Below, in pieces: positions 1 to 7,110 of a stretch of 64,000 nt of DNA (positions within the stretch are counted from its first letter, which is position 1; each line of letters starts with the position of its first letter). The notes beneath the pieces were generated by a model, which saw nothing but the letters and a program-made list of their open reading frames with translations, searched no databases and had not been told where the DNA came from. Source of the stretch: Lewinellaceae bacterium. GTDB taxonomy: Bacteria > Bacteroidota > Bacteroidia > Chitinophagales > Saprospiraceae. The stretch is from contig JACJYR010000001.1 in NCBI GenBank assembly GCA_020636005.1, positions 1,126,001-1,190,000 of the forward strand, given 5' to 3'. The translations under genes and the position numbers were made by a program.

Positions 1-1419
1 CGGGTATTGAACTACCTGCTGATGCCGCTCTACGTCAGGCTTTTCACCAAAGTAGAGTATGGCATCGTCTCCGAGCTATACGCTTTGACGGGCTTTCTCA
101 TGGTGCTGTTCATCTACCGCATGGAGACGGCGTTTTTCCGCTACGGCACGGAGGAGGAAAACCGGGAGGAGGCATTTTCAACGGCGCTTTGGTCGGTCAT
201 CGGCACCTCGTTTTTCTTTTCCCTGGCCATTCTGGTTTTTTCAAAAAACATCACCGCCTGGCTGGACTATGCGCCGGAAATGCACACGTTCGTCACCATT
301 TTCGGCCTCATCCTCGCCTTCGACACCCTGGCGGAAATACCGCTCGCCCGCCTTCGCCTGGAACACCGGGCGAAGCGGTTTGCCTTTGTACGCCTAACGG
401 GCATTGCCATCAACGTGGGCCTCAACCTGTTCTTCCTGCTGCTTTGCCCCTGGCTGTTGGAGCAGGGCATCATGGTGGGTTTTATGGAAAAAGTCTATCA
501 TCCCGAATTCGGCGTCGGCTATATTTTCCTCTCCAACCTGGCCGCCAGTACTGTGGTTTTGCTGTTGTTGTTGCCGGAAATACGGCGGATAAAATGGCAA
601 TTCGACCCCCGCCTGTGGCGCACCATGTTCCTCTACGCCGCCCCGCTGATACTGGCCAGCCTGGCGGGCATCGTCAACGAAATGCTCGACCGGGAACTGC
701 TCAAACACCTGCTGCCCGGCACCACCGAAGAAAACCTCGCCCAATTGGGCATCTATTCCGGCTGCTACAAACTGGCCATGCTAATGAGCCTTTTCATACA
801 AGCCTTCCGCTACGCTGCCGAGCCGTTCTTTTTTGCGAATGCAAAACACAAGGACGCCAAGGTGCTGTACGGCGACGTGACGAAATATTTCACTATCGCT
901 GGAGCCATCGCTTTTCTTTTTGTCATGCTGTATTTGGATTTGTTCAAACTCATCCTCCCGGAAGGCTATTGGGTCGGTTTGTCCGTCGTGCCAATTTTGC
1001 TTTTGGCCAACCTATTTCTCGGCCTCTATTACAATGTCTCCATTTGGTACAAACTCACCGACCAGACCATGCTCGGTGGCTGGATAGCCCTCGGTGGGGC
1101 AGCGATCACGATCGTCCTCAATGTATGGTGGATTCCAACCATCGGCTACATGGGCAGCGCCTGGGCGACCCTGATTTGCTATGCTTCCATGACGGTGGCC
1201 TGCTGGTGGTGGGGGCGGAAGTATTACCCGGTGCAATATGATTTGGGGAAAATGGCGCTGTATATTGGGTTGGCAGTGGGTTTTGTTTTTTTGGCGCAAT
1301 ATGCCGGCAACAACTTCGCTGCTTTACAAATGATAAAGTATGGTGTAAATACCGCTTTCTTTCTTGCGTTTCTGGGCGTGGTATGGCGATTGGAAAAAAA
1401 GCATTTCGATACGATTTGA
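1..1419 (+). CDS. Polysaccharide flippase (MOP/Wzx-like), 5' partial
   Basis: The frame is open to the left window edge, so the N-terminus lies outside; about 472 codons are visible. The product is almost entirely hydrophobic helices separated by short charged loops, with roughly a dozen membrane segments, as in the MOP exporter superfamily of lipid-linked oligosaccharide flippases. The visible start (MPLYVRLFTKVEYGIVSELY) matches the family's first-helix region, where 'F.. .EYG' is typical. Such proteins move undecaprenyl-linked sugar units across the inner membrane for capsule, exopolysaccharide or O-antigen assembly. Neighbouring sugar genes, if any, must lie upstream. No downstream gene is coupled to it. 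Family assignment is firm; the exact substrate cannot be told. Confidence 0.85.
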   Translation, partial: RVLNYLLMPLYVRLFTKVEYGIVSELYALTGFLMVLFIYRMETAFFRYGTEEENREEAFSTALWSVIGTSFFFSLAILVFSKNITAWLDYAPEMHTFVTIFGLILAFDTLAEIPLARLRLEHRAKRFAFVRLTGIAINVGLNLFFLLLCPWLLEQGIMVGFMEKVYHPEFGVGYIFLSNLAASTVVLLLLLPEIRRIKWQFDPRLWRTMFLYAAPLILASLAGIVNEMLDRELLKHLLPGTTEENLAQLGIYSGCYKLAMLMSLFIQAFRYAAEPFFFANAKHKDAKVLYGDVTKYFTIAGAIAFLFVMLYLDLFKLILPEGYWVGLSVVPILLLANLFLGLYYNVSIWYKLTDQTMLGGWIALGGAAITIVLNVWWIPTIGYMGSAWATLICYASMTVACWWWGRKYYPVQYDLGKMALYIGLAVGFVFLAQYAGNNFAALQMIKYGVNTAFFLAFLGVVWRLEKKHFDTI

Positions 1420-1495
1420 TCTCCGGCAGCCAAAAGCGCCTTTAGCGACCAAGCGCCTGATTACCTGCGAATTACCTTTTCTGTTTTAAAAAATC

Positions 1496-1593
1496 TGCAA
1501 CAATAGTCCAGCAACTTTTCCCTCCCTGCAACAATAATCCAGCTATTTGCAACAATAATGAAGGCGCTTTGGGAGGCTTGGCTTACATCTTTG
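1496..1593 (+). promoter_or_regulatory. Three-repeat operator and CAnnTTTG promoter, copy 1
   Basis: Three direct repeats of TGCAACAATA begin at 1496, 1527 and 1548 (spacings 31 and 21 bp, about three and two helical turns). A -7-like box CATCTTTG lies at 1586-1593, 38 bp after the start of the third repeat. No TTTG -33 box sits at the usual distance, as expected of an activator-dependent promoter. The same arrangement with identical spacings occurs at 5509-5606. The hybrid kinase with an AraC-type output domain lies between the two copies and is the obvious candidate to bind here; that link is inference. Confidence 0.6.
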
Positions 1594-1699
1594 CCCTGGT
1601 TGTTCTCAAGGTAGATGTAGGTACCACTTTACCTTGTGGATAGTTTTCTTAACTACTTCTTCATCAAGAAAATCAAGCTTCATTTCTAAAACCATTGAC

Positions 1700-1750
1700 A
1701 TGAAAAAATTACTGCTTACCCACATGAAATCACGAAGAACCAAAAAATGA
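1700..1750 (+). CDS. Possible 16-residue upstream ORF
   Basis: An ATG at 1700 opens a 16-codon frame (MKKLLLTHMKSRRTKK) whose TGA overlaps the ATG of the next gene (ATGA at 1747-1750). The overlap would allow translational coupling to the lipoprotein gene. It is too short to judge by composition and may be chance, but the second promoter copy at 5.5 kb is also followed by short ORFs with an ATGA overlap. Confidence 0.25.
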   Translation: MKKLLLTHMKSRRTKK

Positions 1751-2121
1751 GATACATAATATTACTAATCATTGCTTTCCCCTTCCTGCCCGGATGCGTT
1801 CAAGAGCCAGTGGATATTAATAATGCCATTGAATGCATCCCTGATTCATTTGTCGGAGTATGGGAATATCAATCTACTGATGGGATTGTGCTTGATTCAA
1901 TCCCGGACATTATCATTGAATTGTCCAATGCTGAAAAACAGGGTGACTTATTGATAAATGGAAGATATCATTACATCAATACAGTTGCTGGTTGCACAGC
2001 AGGAGATGCCTCATCGTTACTTAATGTAACTTATGAATTGAGTTCAACTGATGAGTTGCACAAAAGGACAAATGTGTTATTATTTTTTGGCTCAACGGAT
2101 GTGTTCAAGCGTAAACAATGA
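1747..2121 (+). CDS. Small lipoprotein of unknown function
   Basis: A 124-residue protein with a clear lipoprotein signal: hydrophobic stretch IILLIIAFPFLPGC, with Cys at residue 17 as the expected lipidation site. The mature part is acidic and has three more Cys (including ECIP and GCTAG), which could form disulfides in the periplasm. I do not recognise a family. The gene is visibly richer in A+T than the genes around it, which could reflect recent acquisition. It is the first larger gene after the operator/promoter at 1496-1593 and is followed by a short barrel-like gene on the same strand, so the two may form one regulated unit. Confidence 0.6.
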   Translation: MRYIILLIIAFPFLPGCVQEPVDINNAIECIPDSFVGVWEYQSTDGIVLDSIPDIIIELSNAEKQGDLLINGRYHYINTVAGCTAGDASSLLNVTYELSSTDELHKRTNVLLFFGSTDVFKRKQ

Positions 2122-2221
2122 AAACTTGCTGACACTCCCATCATTTGGGAAAAAGGTAATTTGGCCACAACCTTTATGGCCTGTGCCTGCCTATCTTATG
2201 CAATAACAAAACTCCACAATC

Positions 2222-2560
2222 ATGAAAATTAGCTATTTACTCTCTGTCATGGCGCTTTGCCTCTGTACACAACTACAGGCCCAAATCCAAAAGGGCAAGG
2301 TGCTCATTGGAGCATCTTCCAATTTGGTGGGCAATTTCACGCAAGAGGATGATACGGATGCCATCCCTTTTTATGAGATAAAAGGTGGCGCATCCTTTTT
2401 TTTAAACTCCCATATTTCCCTTGATTTATTTGCCAATGCCTATGGGGCTGAAGGTTCCAGAACGGGAGACGGATTTAAAATAACCAATAAGACTACCCTA
2501 TTTGGCATCGGCATTGGGCTAAATGTATTCCTGTCGAAGATGGAAAAGGCAACCGGCTAA
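2222..2560 (+). CDS. Short outer-membrane beta-barrel-like protein
   Basis: A 112-residue protein with a Sec signal peptide (MKISYLLSVMALCLCTQLQAQ, cleavage likely after AQA-Q). The rest has alternating hydrophobic/polar strands with Gly and aromatic residues (LIGASSNLVGNF, GASFFLNSHISLDLFANAYG, TTLFGIGIGLNVFLS), as in the outer membrane protein beta-barrel family common in Bacteroidota. Family members are usually about 180-220 residues, so only four or five strands are present. It may be a truncated relic or a small oligomeric barrel. It lies 100 bp after the small lipoprotein and 60 bp before the hybrid kinase. Confidence 0.5.
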   Translation: MKISYLLSVMALCLCTQLQAQIQKGKVLIGASSNLVGNFTQEDDTDAIPFYEIKGGASFFLNSHISLDLFANAYGAEGSRTGDGFKITNKTTLFGIGIGLNVFLSKMEKATG

Positions 2561-2619
2561 GAAATATATCTTCACGACAATTCTTTTAGCCATTTAGCCA
2601 ATTTTGCCTACATTCGGAT

Positions 2620-5469
2620 GTGAAACACCTAATCTTCCTTTTATTTTCCCTTTTTGTGGCTTGCCCCTTATCTGGCCAAGTGCATGTTTTCTCCATAGAG
2701 GAAGCAACGGATGAAATATTGCTGAACGATTACCTGTCCGTTTTGGAACTGGGTGGCGACGGCGCCTCGTTGGAAGAAGTAGTTGCAGGCAAATACAACA
2801 GCCAGTTTATACCCTACCCAGCATTCATCCAAAAATACCTGCCCGCCACCGCTGGTGGCAAGGTGTTGCTCGATCCCGGCAAAATTTATTGGTGGCGGCT
2901 TACGCTACAAAACAACCTTGATCAACCAATTCATGATTGGGTGTTGCACCTGGGGAGAAGCTGTTTCACAGAAGTTTACGTTATCGGCGAAGATGGTAGT
3001 TTATTGTCCACTCATTACGCAGGATGGTTGGTGCCCAGTTGGAAAAAAGATAACGCTATCGGTAACCGTCAGGAAGAACGTATTTCATTGAGTATCCCAA
3101 TCGGCAGCAGCGTGGTACTTTATGGAAAAGTAAAAGTAACCAACGGGAAAGAGCCTTACTTGTGGGTGCGCTTGGCGCAAAAAGATTTTTATGAAAACTG
3201 GCATTTCATTGAAAAGACACGCCTTGATTGGGCATTCATTGGCTTCCTTTTCACTTTCATCCTGATCAATTTCCTGTTGTACGCCACCACTGACGACAGG
3301 GCTTTTTTGTGGCACGGCCTTTTCCAAACCTTTCTTTTCATTTATCTGCTGGAATTTTTCAACGTGCTGTCCGAACTACCCTGGCTGCGTGATCACCGCA
3401 TCGCCCTGCAGGTAGTTATTTATTCCACGCTTTGCTTAATGGATGTAGCCTATATTCAATTTATCCGCAGGTATATGCGCATGAAAATTATCTACCCTTT
3501 TTGGGACAGATATTTCAGTTGGTTTGAGGTGGTCAGGGTGCTATTTGCTGTTGGTATTGTCTCCTATTATTTGGCAACTGTCAACATGAAGATGTCCGAC
3601 AATATGACCGCCATTTTTATGGTGGGACAATACAGTTTGATGGCCATTTTGCTGACCTGGCTTTTTGTAAAAAAAGACAAGAAAAGTTTGTTCCTGATAG
3701 CTGGCACTGCGGTGTTTGTGGTCGGGGTCGTGCTCAACGCCATCTCTGTAATGCAGGGCGCAGGCATTCAATTTTCATATACCCAATTCGGTGTGGCTGG
3801 CGAATTAATACTTTTCACCTTAGGCCTGGGCTATCGCATGAAAATACTGCAAACCGAAGAACAAGAAGCATTACGGCTCAAAGATTTAGATGATTTCAAA
3901 ACGAGATTTTATACCAATATTACTCATGAATTCAGGACACCGCTGACAGTCATAACAGGGATTTCGGAAATGGGAAAATTAGAAATTGAAAAATCCGGCC
4001 TGAAAACTTTGGAACCTAAAATTTTCCAATTTCTTATTTCCAATTTCGACATCACCACCCGAAACGCAAACCAATTGCTTCGCCTGATTAACCGCCTCCT
4101 CGATCTGTCCAAAGTGCAGTCGGGCAAAATGGCCTTGCAGAAGCAAAGGGGCGATGTGGCCGGTTTCATCCGGTATGTGGTGGAATCGTTCCAGTCCTAT
4201 GCCAACACCAGGGACATACAACTCCGGCACCTCAGCGAATTGGATCATTTCGACATGGATTTCGACGCAGAGAAATTGCAGGATGTGCTGAGCAACCTGC
4301 TATCCAACGCCTTTAAATTCAGCCTTCCCGGCTGTAAGGTTTTGGTAATAACAAAAGCAGTACCTCCAAACGGTACAGATGGCGAACACCTCCAAATCAT
4401 TGTAAAGGACAATGGCTCCGGCATTCCACCGGAAGCACTTCCCCATATTTTCGATCGCTATTTTACAACAAAAGACACAGGCAATCCTGCCGGCGGCTTC
4501 GGTATCGGGCTGGCATTGGTGAAGGAGTTGGTGCAATTGATGGGGGGCAGGATTACGGTGAAAAGCGAACCTGGACACGGGGCGGAGTTTAGGGTCAAGC
4601 TGCCGGTCACGAGGGAAGCGACACCAATGGAGCAGGCCGGAATGAAGGACCTCTCTCAAAGACCCGAAATGGAAGCCTCTCTTCCTTCCACCCACATCGT
4701 ACCCGTTGACGGGGAAGAAAAGCCCGTTTGCCTGGTTATTGACGATAACATCGACGTGGTGCGGTACCTACAAAATTTGCTTGAACAGGAATACCAGGTG
4801 ATGACAGCTTATAATGGCAAACTGGGCGTGGAGAAAGCTGTTGACCAATTGCCCGACGTCATTATCAGCGATGTGATGATGCCTGAAATGGACGGGTTGG
4901 AGTTATGTGATTTCCTGAAAAACGACGAGCGTACCAGCCATATTCCCATCATTTTGCTGACGGCAAAAACCTCCGTACAGGATCGGCTGGAGGGCCTGCG
5001 CCGGGGCGCCGATGCTTACCTGGCAAAGCCCTTCAACCAGGAAGAATTGTTTATCTGCCTGAAGCGATCCGTGGAATTGCGCAACCGTTTGAAAGACCGT
5101 TTTGCCTCCCTCCCAACCGGCGCTCCGGTTGCGTCAGAACCTGATCTGGCCATGGAAGATGCCTTCCTCCAAAAGGCGAGGAATGCTGTTGAAGAACACC
5201 TTGCCGACGATGAGTTTGGCATCCACCAACTTTGCCGGATGCTCACCATGAGCCGGGCACAACTGCACCGTAAACTGACCGCCCTCACCGATAAAAGTGC
5301 CTCCCACTTCATCCGCTCCATCCGCCTGCAACGGGCCAAAGAATTACTGGCTACGACCGATCTTACCATCGCAGAAATTGCTTATGAAGTTGGGTTCCGG
5401 GATCCAAATTATTTTACCCGCACTTTTGCCGAAGAATTCGGGGTTGCACCGAGTGAGACACGCAAGTAG
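2620..5469 (+). CDS. Hybrid sensor kinase with AraC-type DNA-binding output
   Basis: A 949-residue one-protein two-component system starting at GTG. In order: signal peptide (1-19), 7TMR-DISM-type extracellular sensor (about 30-170), seven-helix membrane block (about 195-405), HisKA with phospho-acceptor His436 in NITHEFRTPLTVITG, HATPase (DNLSNLLSNAFKF-like N box, GSGIPPEALPHIF G1 box, GGFGIGLALVKELV G2 box), receiver domain with acceptor Asp751 in IISDVMMPEMDG, and a C-terminal AraC/HTH_18 domain (about 850-949, ending in EIAYEVGFRDPNYFTRTF). The layout matches Bacteroidota hybrid systems that sense a surface or periplasmic ligand and switch nearby genes. Identical three-part operators lie on both sides (1496-1593 and 5509-5606), so autonomous control of its two neighbours is likely. 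Confidence 0.93.
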   Translation: MKHLIFLLFSLFVACPLSGQVHVFSIEEATDEILLNDYLSVLELGGDGASLEEVVAGKYNSQFIPYPAFIQKYLPATAGGKVLLDPGKIYWWRLTLQNNLDQPIHDWVLHLGRSCFTEVYVIGEDGSLLSTHYAGWLVPSWKKDNAIGNRQEERISLSIPIGSSVVLYGKVKVTNGKEPYLWVRLAQKDFYENWHFIEKTRLDWAFIGFLFTFILINFLLYATTDDRAFLWHGLFQTFLFIYLLEFFNVLSELPWLRDHRIALQVVIYSTLCLMDVAYIQFIRRYMRMKIIYPFWDRYFSWFEVVRVLFAVGIVSYYLATVNMKMSDNMTAIFMVGQYSLMAILLTWLFVKKDKKSLFLIAGTAVFVVGVVLNAISVMQGAGIQFSYTQFGVAGELILFTLGLGYRMKILQTEEQEALRLKDLDDFKTRFYTNITHEFRTPLTVITGISEMGKLEIEKSGLKTLEPKIFQFLISNFDITTRNANQLLRLINRLLDLSKVQSGKMALQKQRGDVAGFIRYVVESFQSYANTRDIQLRHLSELDHFDMDFDAEKLQDVLSNLLSNAFKFSLPGCKVLVITKAVPPNGTDGEHLQIIVKDNGSGIPPEALPHIFDRYFTTKDTGNPAGGFGIGLALVKELVQLMGGRITVKSEPGHGAEFRVKLPVTREATPMEQAGMKDLSQRPEMEASLPSTHIVPVDGEEKPVCLVIDDNIDVVRYLQNLLEQEYQVMTAYNGKLGVEKAVDQLPDVIISDVMMPEMDGLELCDFLKNDERTSHIPIILLTAKTSVQDRLEGLRRGADAYLAKPFNQEELFICLKRSVELRNRLKDRFASLPTGAPVASEPDLAMEDAFLQKARNAVEEHLADDEFGIHQLCRMLTMSRAQLHRKLTALTDKSASHFIRSIRLQRAKELLATTDLTIAEIAYEVGFRDPNYFTRTFAEEFGVAPSETRK

Positions 5470-5508
5470 CTGACTTTCTGAACCTTAGCTCCTGTATTTC
5501 ATCCTTTC

Positions 5509-5606
5509 TGCAACAATAGTCCAGCAATTTTCCCTCCCTTGCAACAATGCTCCTTGTTTCTGAAACAATGGTGAAGCCCTTCCGGCGGGGTTCACCCACA
5601 CCTTTG
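5509..5606 (+). promoter_or_regulatory. Three-repeat operator and CAnnTTTG promoter, copy 2
   Basis: Repeats TGCAACAATA, TGCAACAATG and TGAAACAATG begin at 5509, 5540 and 5561, so the 31 and 21 bp spacings are the same as in copy 1. The -7-like box CACCTTTG at 5599-5606 is again 38 bp after the third repeat start. Sequence between the elements is only partly conserved, while the first repeat block (GCAACAATAGTCCAGCAA) is nearly identical. It lies just after the hybrid kinase stop codon and ahead of the sigma-factor gene. Confidence 0.6.
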
Positions 5607-5658
5607 CATTGCACGGCGAAAACAGGTTCTCCCGAATTTTTCAATAAAAACCAATGAC

Positions 5659-5804
5659 ATGCAAAAGGGTCTATTCCACCCAGTTCCTATCAGCTTGTTT
5701 ACCCCCAGCCTTAGCCGGCAAAAGGAGCCGCCATGAAGGAGTTGAGTTTGCTGGTTAAGACCCTTAAGCCAAATGAAAGCAAGGACCTGACTGCTTTTCA
5801 CTAA
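5659..5804 (+). other. Two chained short ORFs in the sigma-factor leader
   Basis: An ATG at 5659 opens 25 codons ending at 5736; its TGA overlaps the ATG (5733) of a second frame of 23 codons (MKELSLLVKTLKPNESKDLT...) ending at 5804, 11 bp before the sigma-factor ATG. The second peptide looks like a plausible amphipathic helix. They could be a translated leader, the remnant of a longer gene, or chance. Confidence 0.25.
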
Positions 5805-5815
5805 AAACGACCGCC

Positions 5816-6406
5816 ATGATATTGACCTGCAAAAAGTCGGCAGCCAGTGCGTATGGCTTCCAGAACAATCCCCATGTCCTTTACGAAAAACTTAGGAGCC
5901 TGGACGCTTCCGCTATTAGTTTCCTGCACCAAAAGACAAAGAAACACATCAATTTTAAAAGACACCTGGCAAAGGCCACCCTTGAAGACGCCGAAGAACT
6001 GGCAAATGATACCATACTGATGGCCTTACAAAAAATCACGAACGGAACTTACGTGTACCAAGGCTACAGCCCGCTCACCTTTACCCTGGTGATAGCCGAC
6101 AACCTGCTCCGCAATTTTTGCCGGAAAAAGCGCATCTATTCCACCGACCTGGAAGGCATAGAACTGCCGGAGATGCCGGAAGTCGAAGTTTATCTAACCC
6201 GCAAGGAACTGGAGGAAAAGATTGAAAAGATGTTGGACAAGATCAGCCCGATTGGCCGGCAGGTTATCCGGCTGAAGTATTTTGAAAACCTGAAGGACGA
6301 GGAAGTGGTGGAGCGTAAACTGACGCCCTACACCACCGTGGATTCGTTGAAAACGAAGCGCTGCGCTTACTTGAGGATATTGAAAAGATGGGTTTTCAAA
6401 AAATAG
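5816..6406 (+). CDS. RNA polymerase sigma-70 family factor
   Basis: A 196-residue protein of the ECF-like sigma-70 type. Residues about 20-110 fit region 2 (ATLEDAEELANDTILMALQKI followed by FTLVIADNLLRNFCRKKR, the DNA-melting/-10-recognition part). Residues 130-190 fit region 4 (LDKISPIGRQVIRLKYFENLKDEEV, then the recognition helix around YTTVDSLKTKRCAYLRILK). It would direct core polymerase to a dedicated set of promoters. No anti-sigma factor follows. It is preceded by operator copy 2, so the hybrid kinase upstream probably controls its supply. A 74-codon ORF overlaps its 3' end. Confidence 0.8.
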   Translation: MILTCKKSAASAYGFQNNPHVLYEKLRSLDASAISFLHQKTKKHINFKRHLAKATLEDAEELANDTILMALQKITNGTYVYQGYSPLTFTLVIADNLLRNFCRKKRIYSTDLEGIELPEMPEVEVYLTRKELEEKIEKMLDKISPIGRQVIRLKYFENLKDEEVVERKLTPYTTVDSLKTKRCAYLRILKRWVFKK

Positions 6407-6612
6407 CGCTTGCTACCGACCCTTTTCAAACCTGGTTCCTGAGGCGTTTTGCCCGCAAGCAGGCATTGAGCAGGCAGGACGTGGGGTTCCTCCCCATCCA
6501 ATATGACTCACTCCGGGCGGGAAAATATGGCGATCCAAAGATCCCTTATTGGGAGGCTTATGTCGAGGGTTTTGTCCCATTAAGGATCGAAGGAAAAATA
6601 ATCCCGATGTGA
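6388..6612 (+). CDS. Hypothetical 74-residue ORF ending inside a repeat
   Basis: The frame overlaps the sigma-factor gene by 19 bp and encodes a basic protein (FLRRFARKQALSRQDVGFLP). Its last ten codons (LRIEGKIIPM) and stop are supplied by the intergenic repeat element that starts at 6581, so an insertion of that element probably replaced or truncated the original C-terminus. The overlap with the sigma gene would permit coupling. I recognise no family. It may equally be non-coding. Confidence 0.35.
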   Translation: MGFQKIALATDPFQTWFLRRFARKQALSRQDVGFLPIQYDSLRAGKYGDPKIPYWEAYVEGFVPLRIEGKIIPM

Positions 6613-6694
6613 AATCGGGATTATTTTTAAAAAAACCTTCCAGTGCTGGGGTTTCAACATCAAAATAGGGAAGTTATTTTTTCATCGTTACTAA
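6581..6694 (-). repeat. 113-bp palindromic repeat element, copy A
   Basis: Member of a family found at least eight times in the window. One end reads AAGGATCGAAGGAAAAATAA, the other (reverse strand) TAGTAACGATGAAAAAATAA, so the ends form imperfect terminal inverted repeats. Inside is a hairpin ATAATCCCGAT / ATCGGGATTAT flanked by A and T runs, like an intrinsic terminator. This copy follows the sigma-factor unit. Confidence 0.75.
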
Positions 6695-7048
6695 AGGAAC
6701 GGGAGGGTTGCTACAAAAGGCTCCAGGGAATGTTGGGAAGGAAAGTCATCAAAGAGAACAAGGCAAAACAACAGGAAAAAGAGGAAGGGGACTCGTTGCA
6801 AGCGATTCCGGTGGTCCATTGCCGGGGTTCAATAAATTTAGAAAAAGAACGGAGCGGGTGGTAAAGAGGATTGACATCTCAAAATGGCGGACTGGGGGCT
6901 TGGTAGTCCGGCACTCAGGTAGGCGGTTTTTTTCCTTTTTTTTTCGATCCTGGCTGCTATTTGGTTAAACATAAGCCCTTGACAGCCACCTAACCCAACG
7001 GGCAATCTTGCAGGTGAACGACCATTCATTACAGATGCAGCCTCCTGC
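6695..7048. other. Gene-free stretch between repeat and M1 peptidase
   Basis: I see no convincing gene. Short frames at 6643-6968 have no family features and begin in the repeat. A weak hairpin CGGACT / AGTCCG (6888-6910) is followed, after some distance, by a T-run. Confidence 0.4.
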
Positions 7049-7080
7049 TTGCCCTTTCCTACCGGATTTGAGCATCTTTG
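7049..7080 (+). promoter_or_regulatory. Candidate promoter for the M1 peptidase
   Basis: TTG at 7049-7051, a 21-bp spacer and CATCTTTG at 7073-7080 resemble the Bacteroidota TTTG/TAnnTTTG pair, with C in place of T in the -7 box. It would start transcription about 25 bp before the ATG. Confidence 0.35.
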
Positions 7081-7110
7081 CGTTCTTTACCGAACACAAA
7101 TCACCTTCAC

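Noticed and set aside
6643..6968. Two overlapping frames of 73 and 86 codons after repeat copy A
   Set aside because: They begin inside the repeat, have no features, and lie in a low-complexity intergenic stretch.
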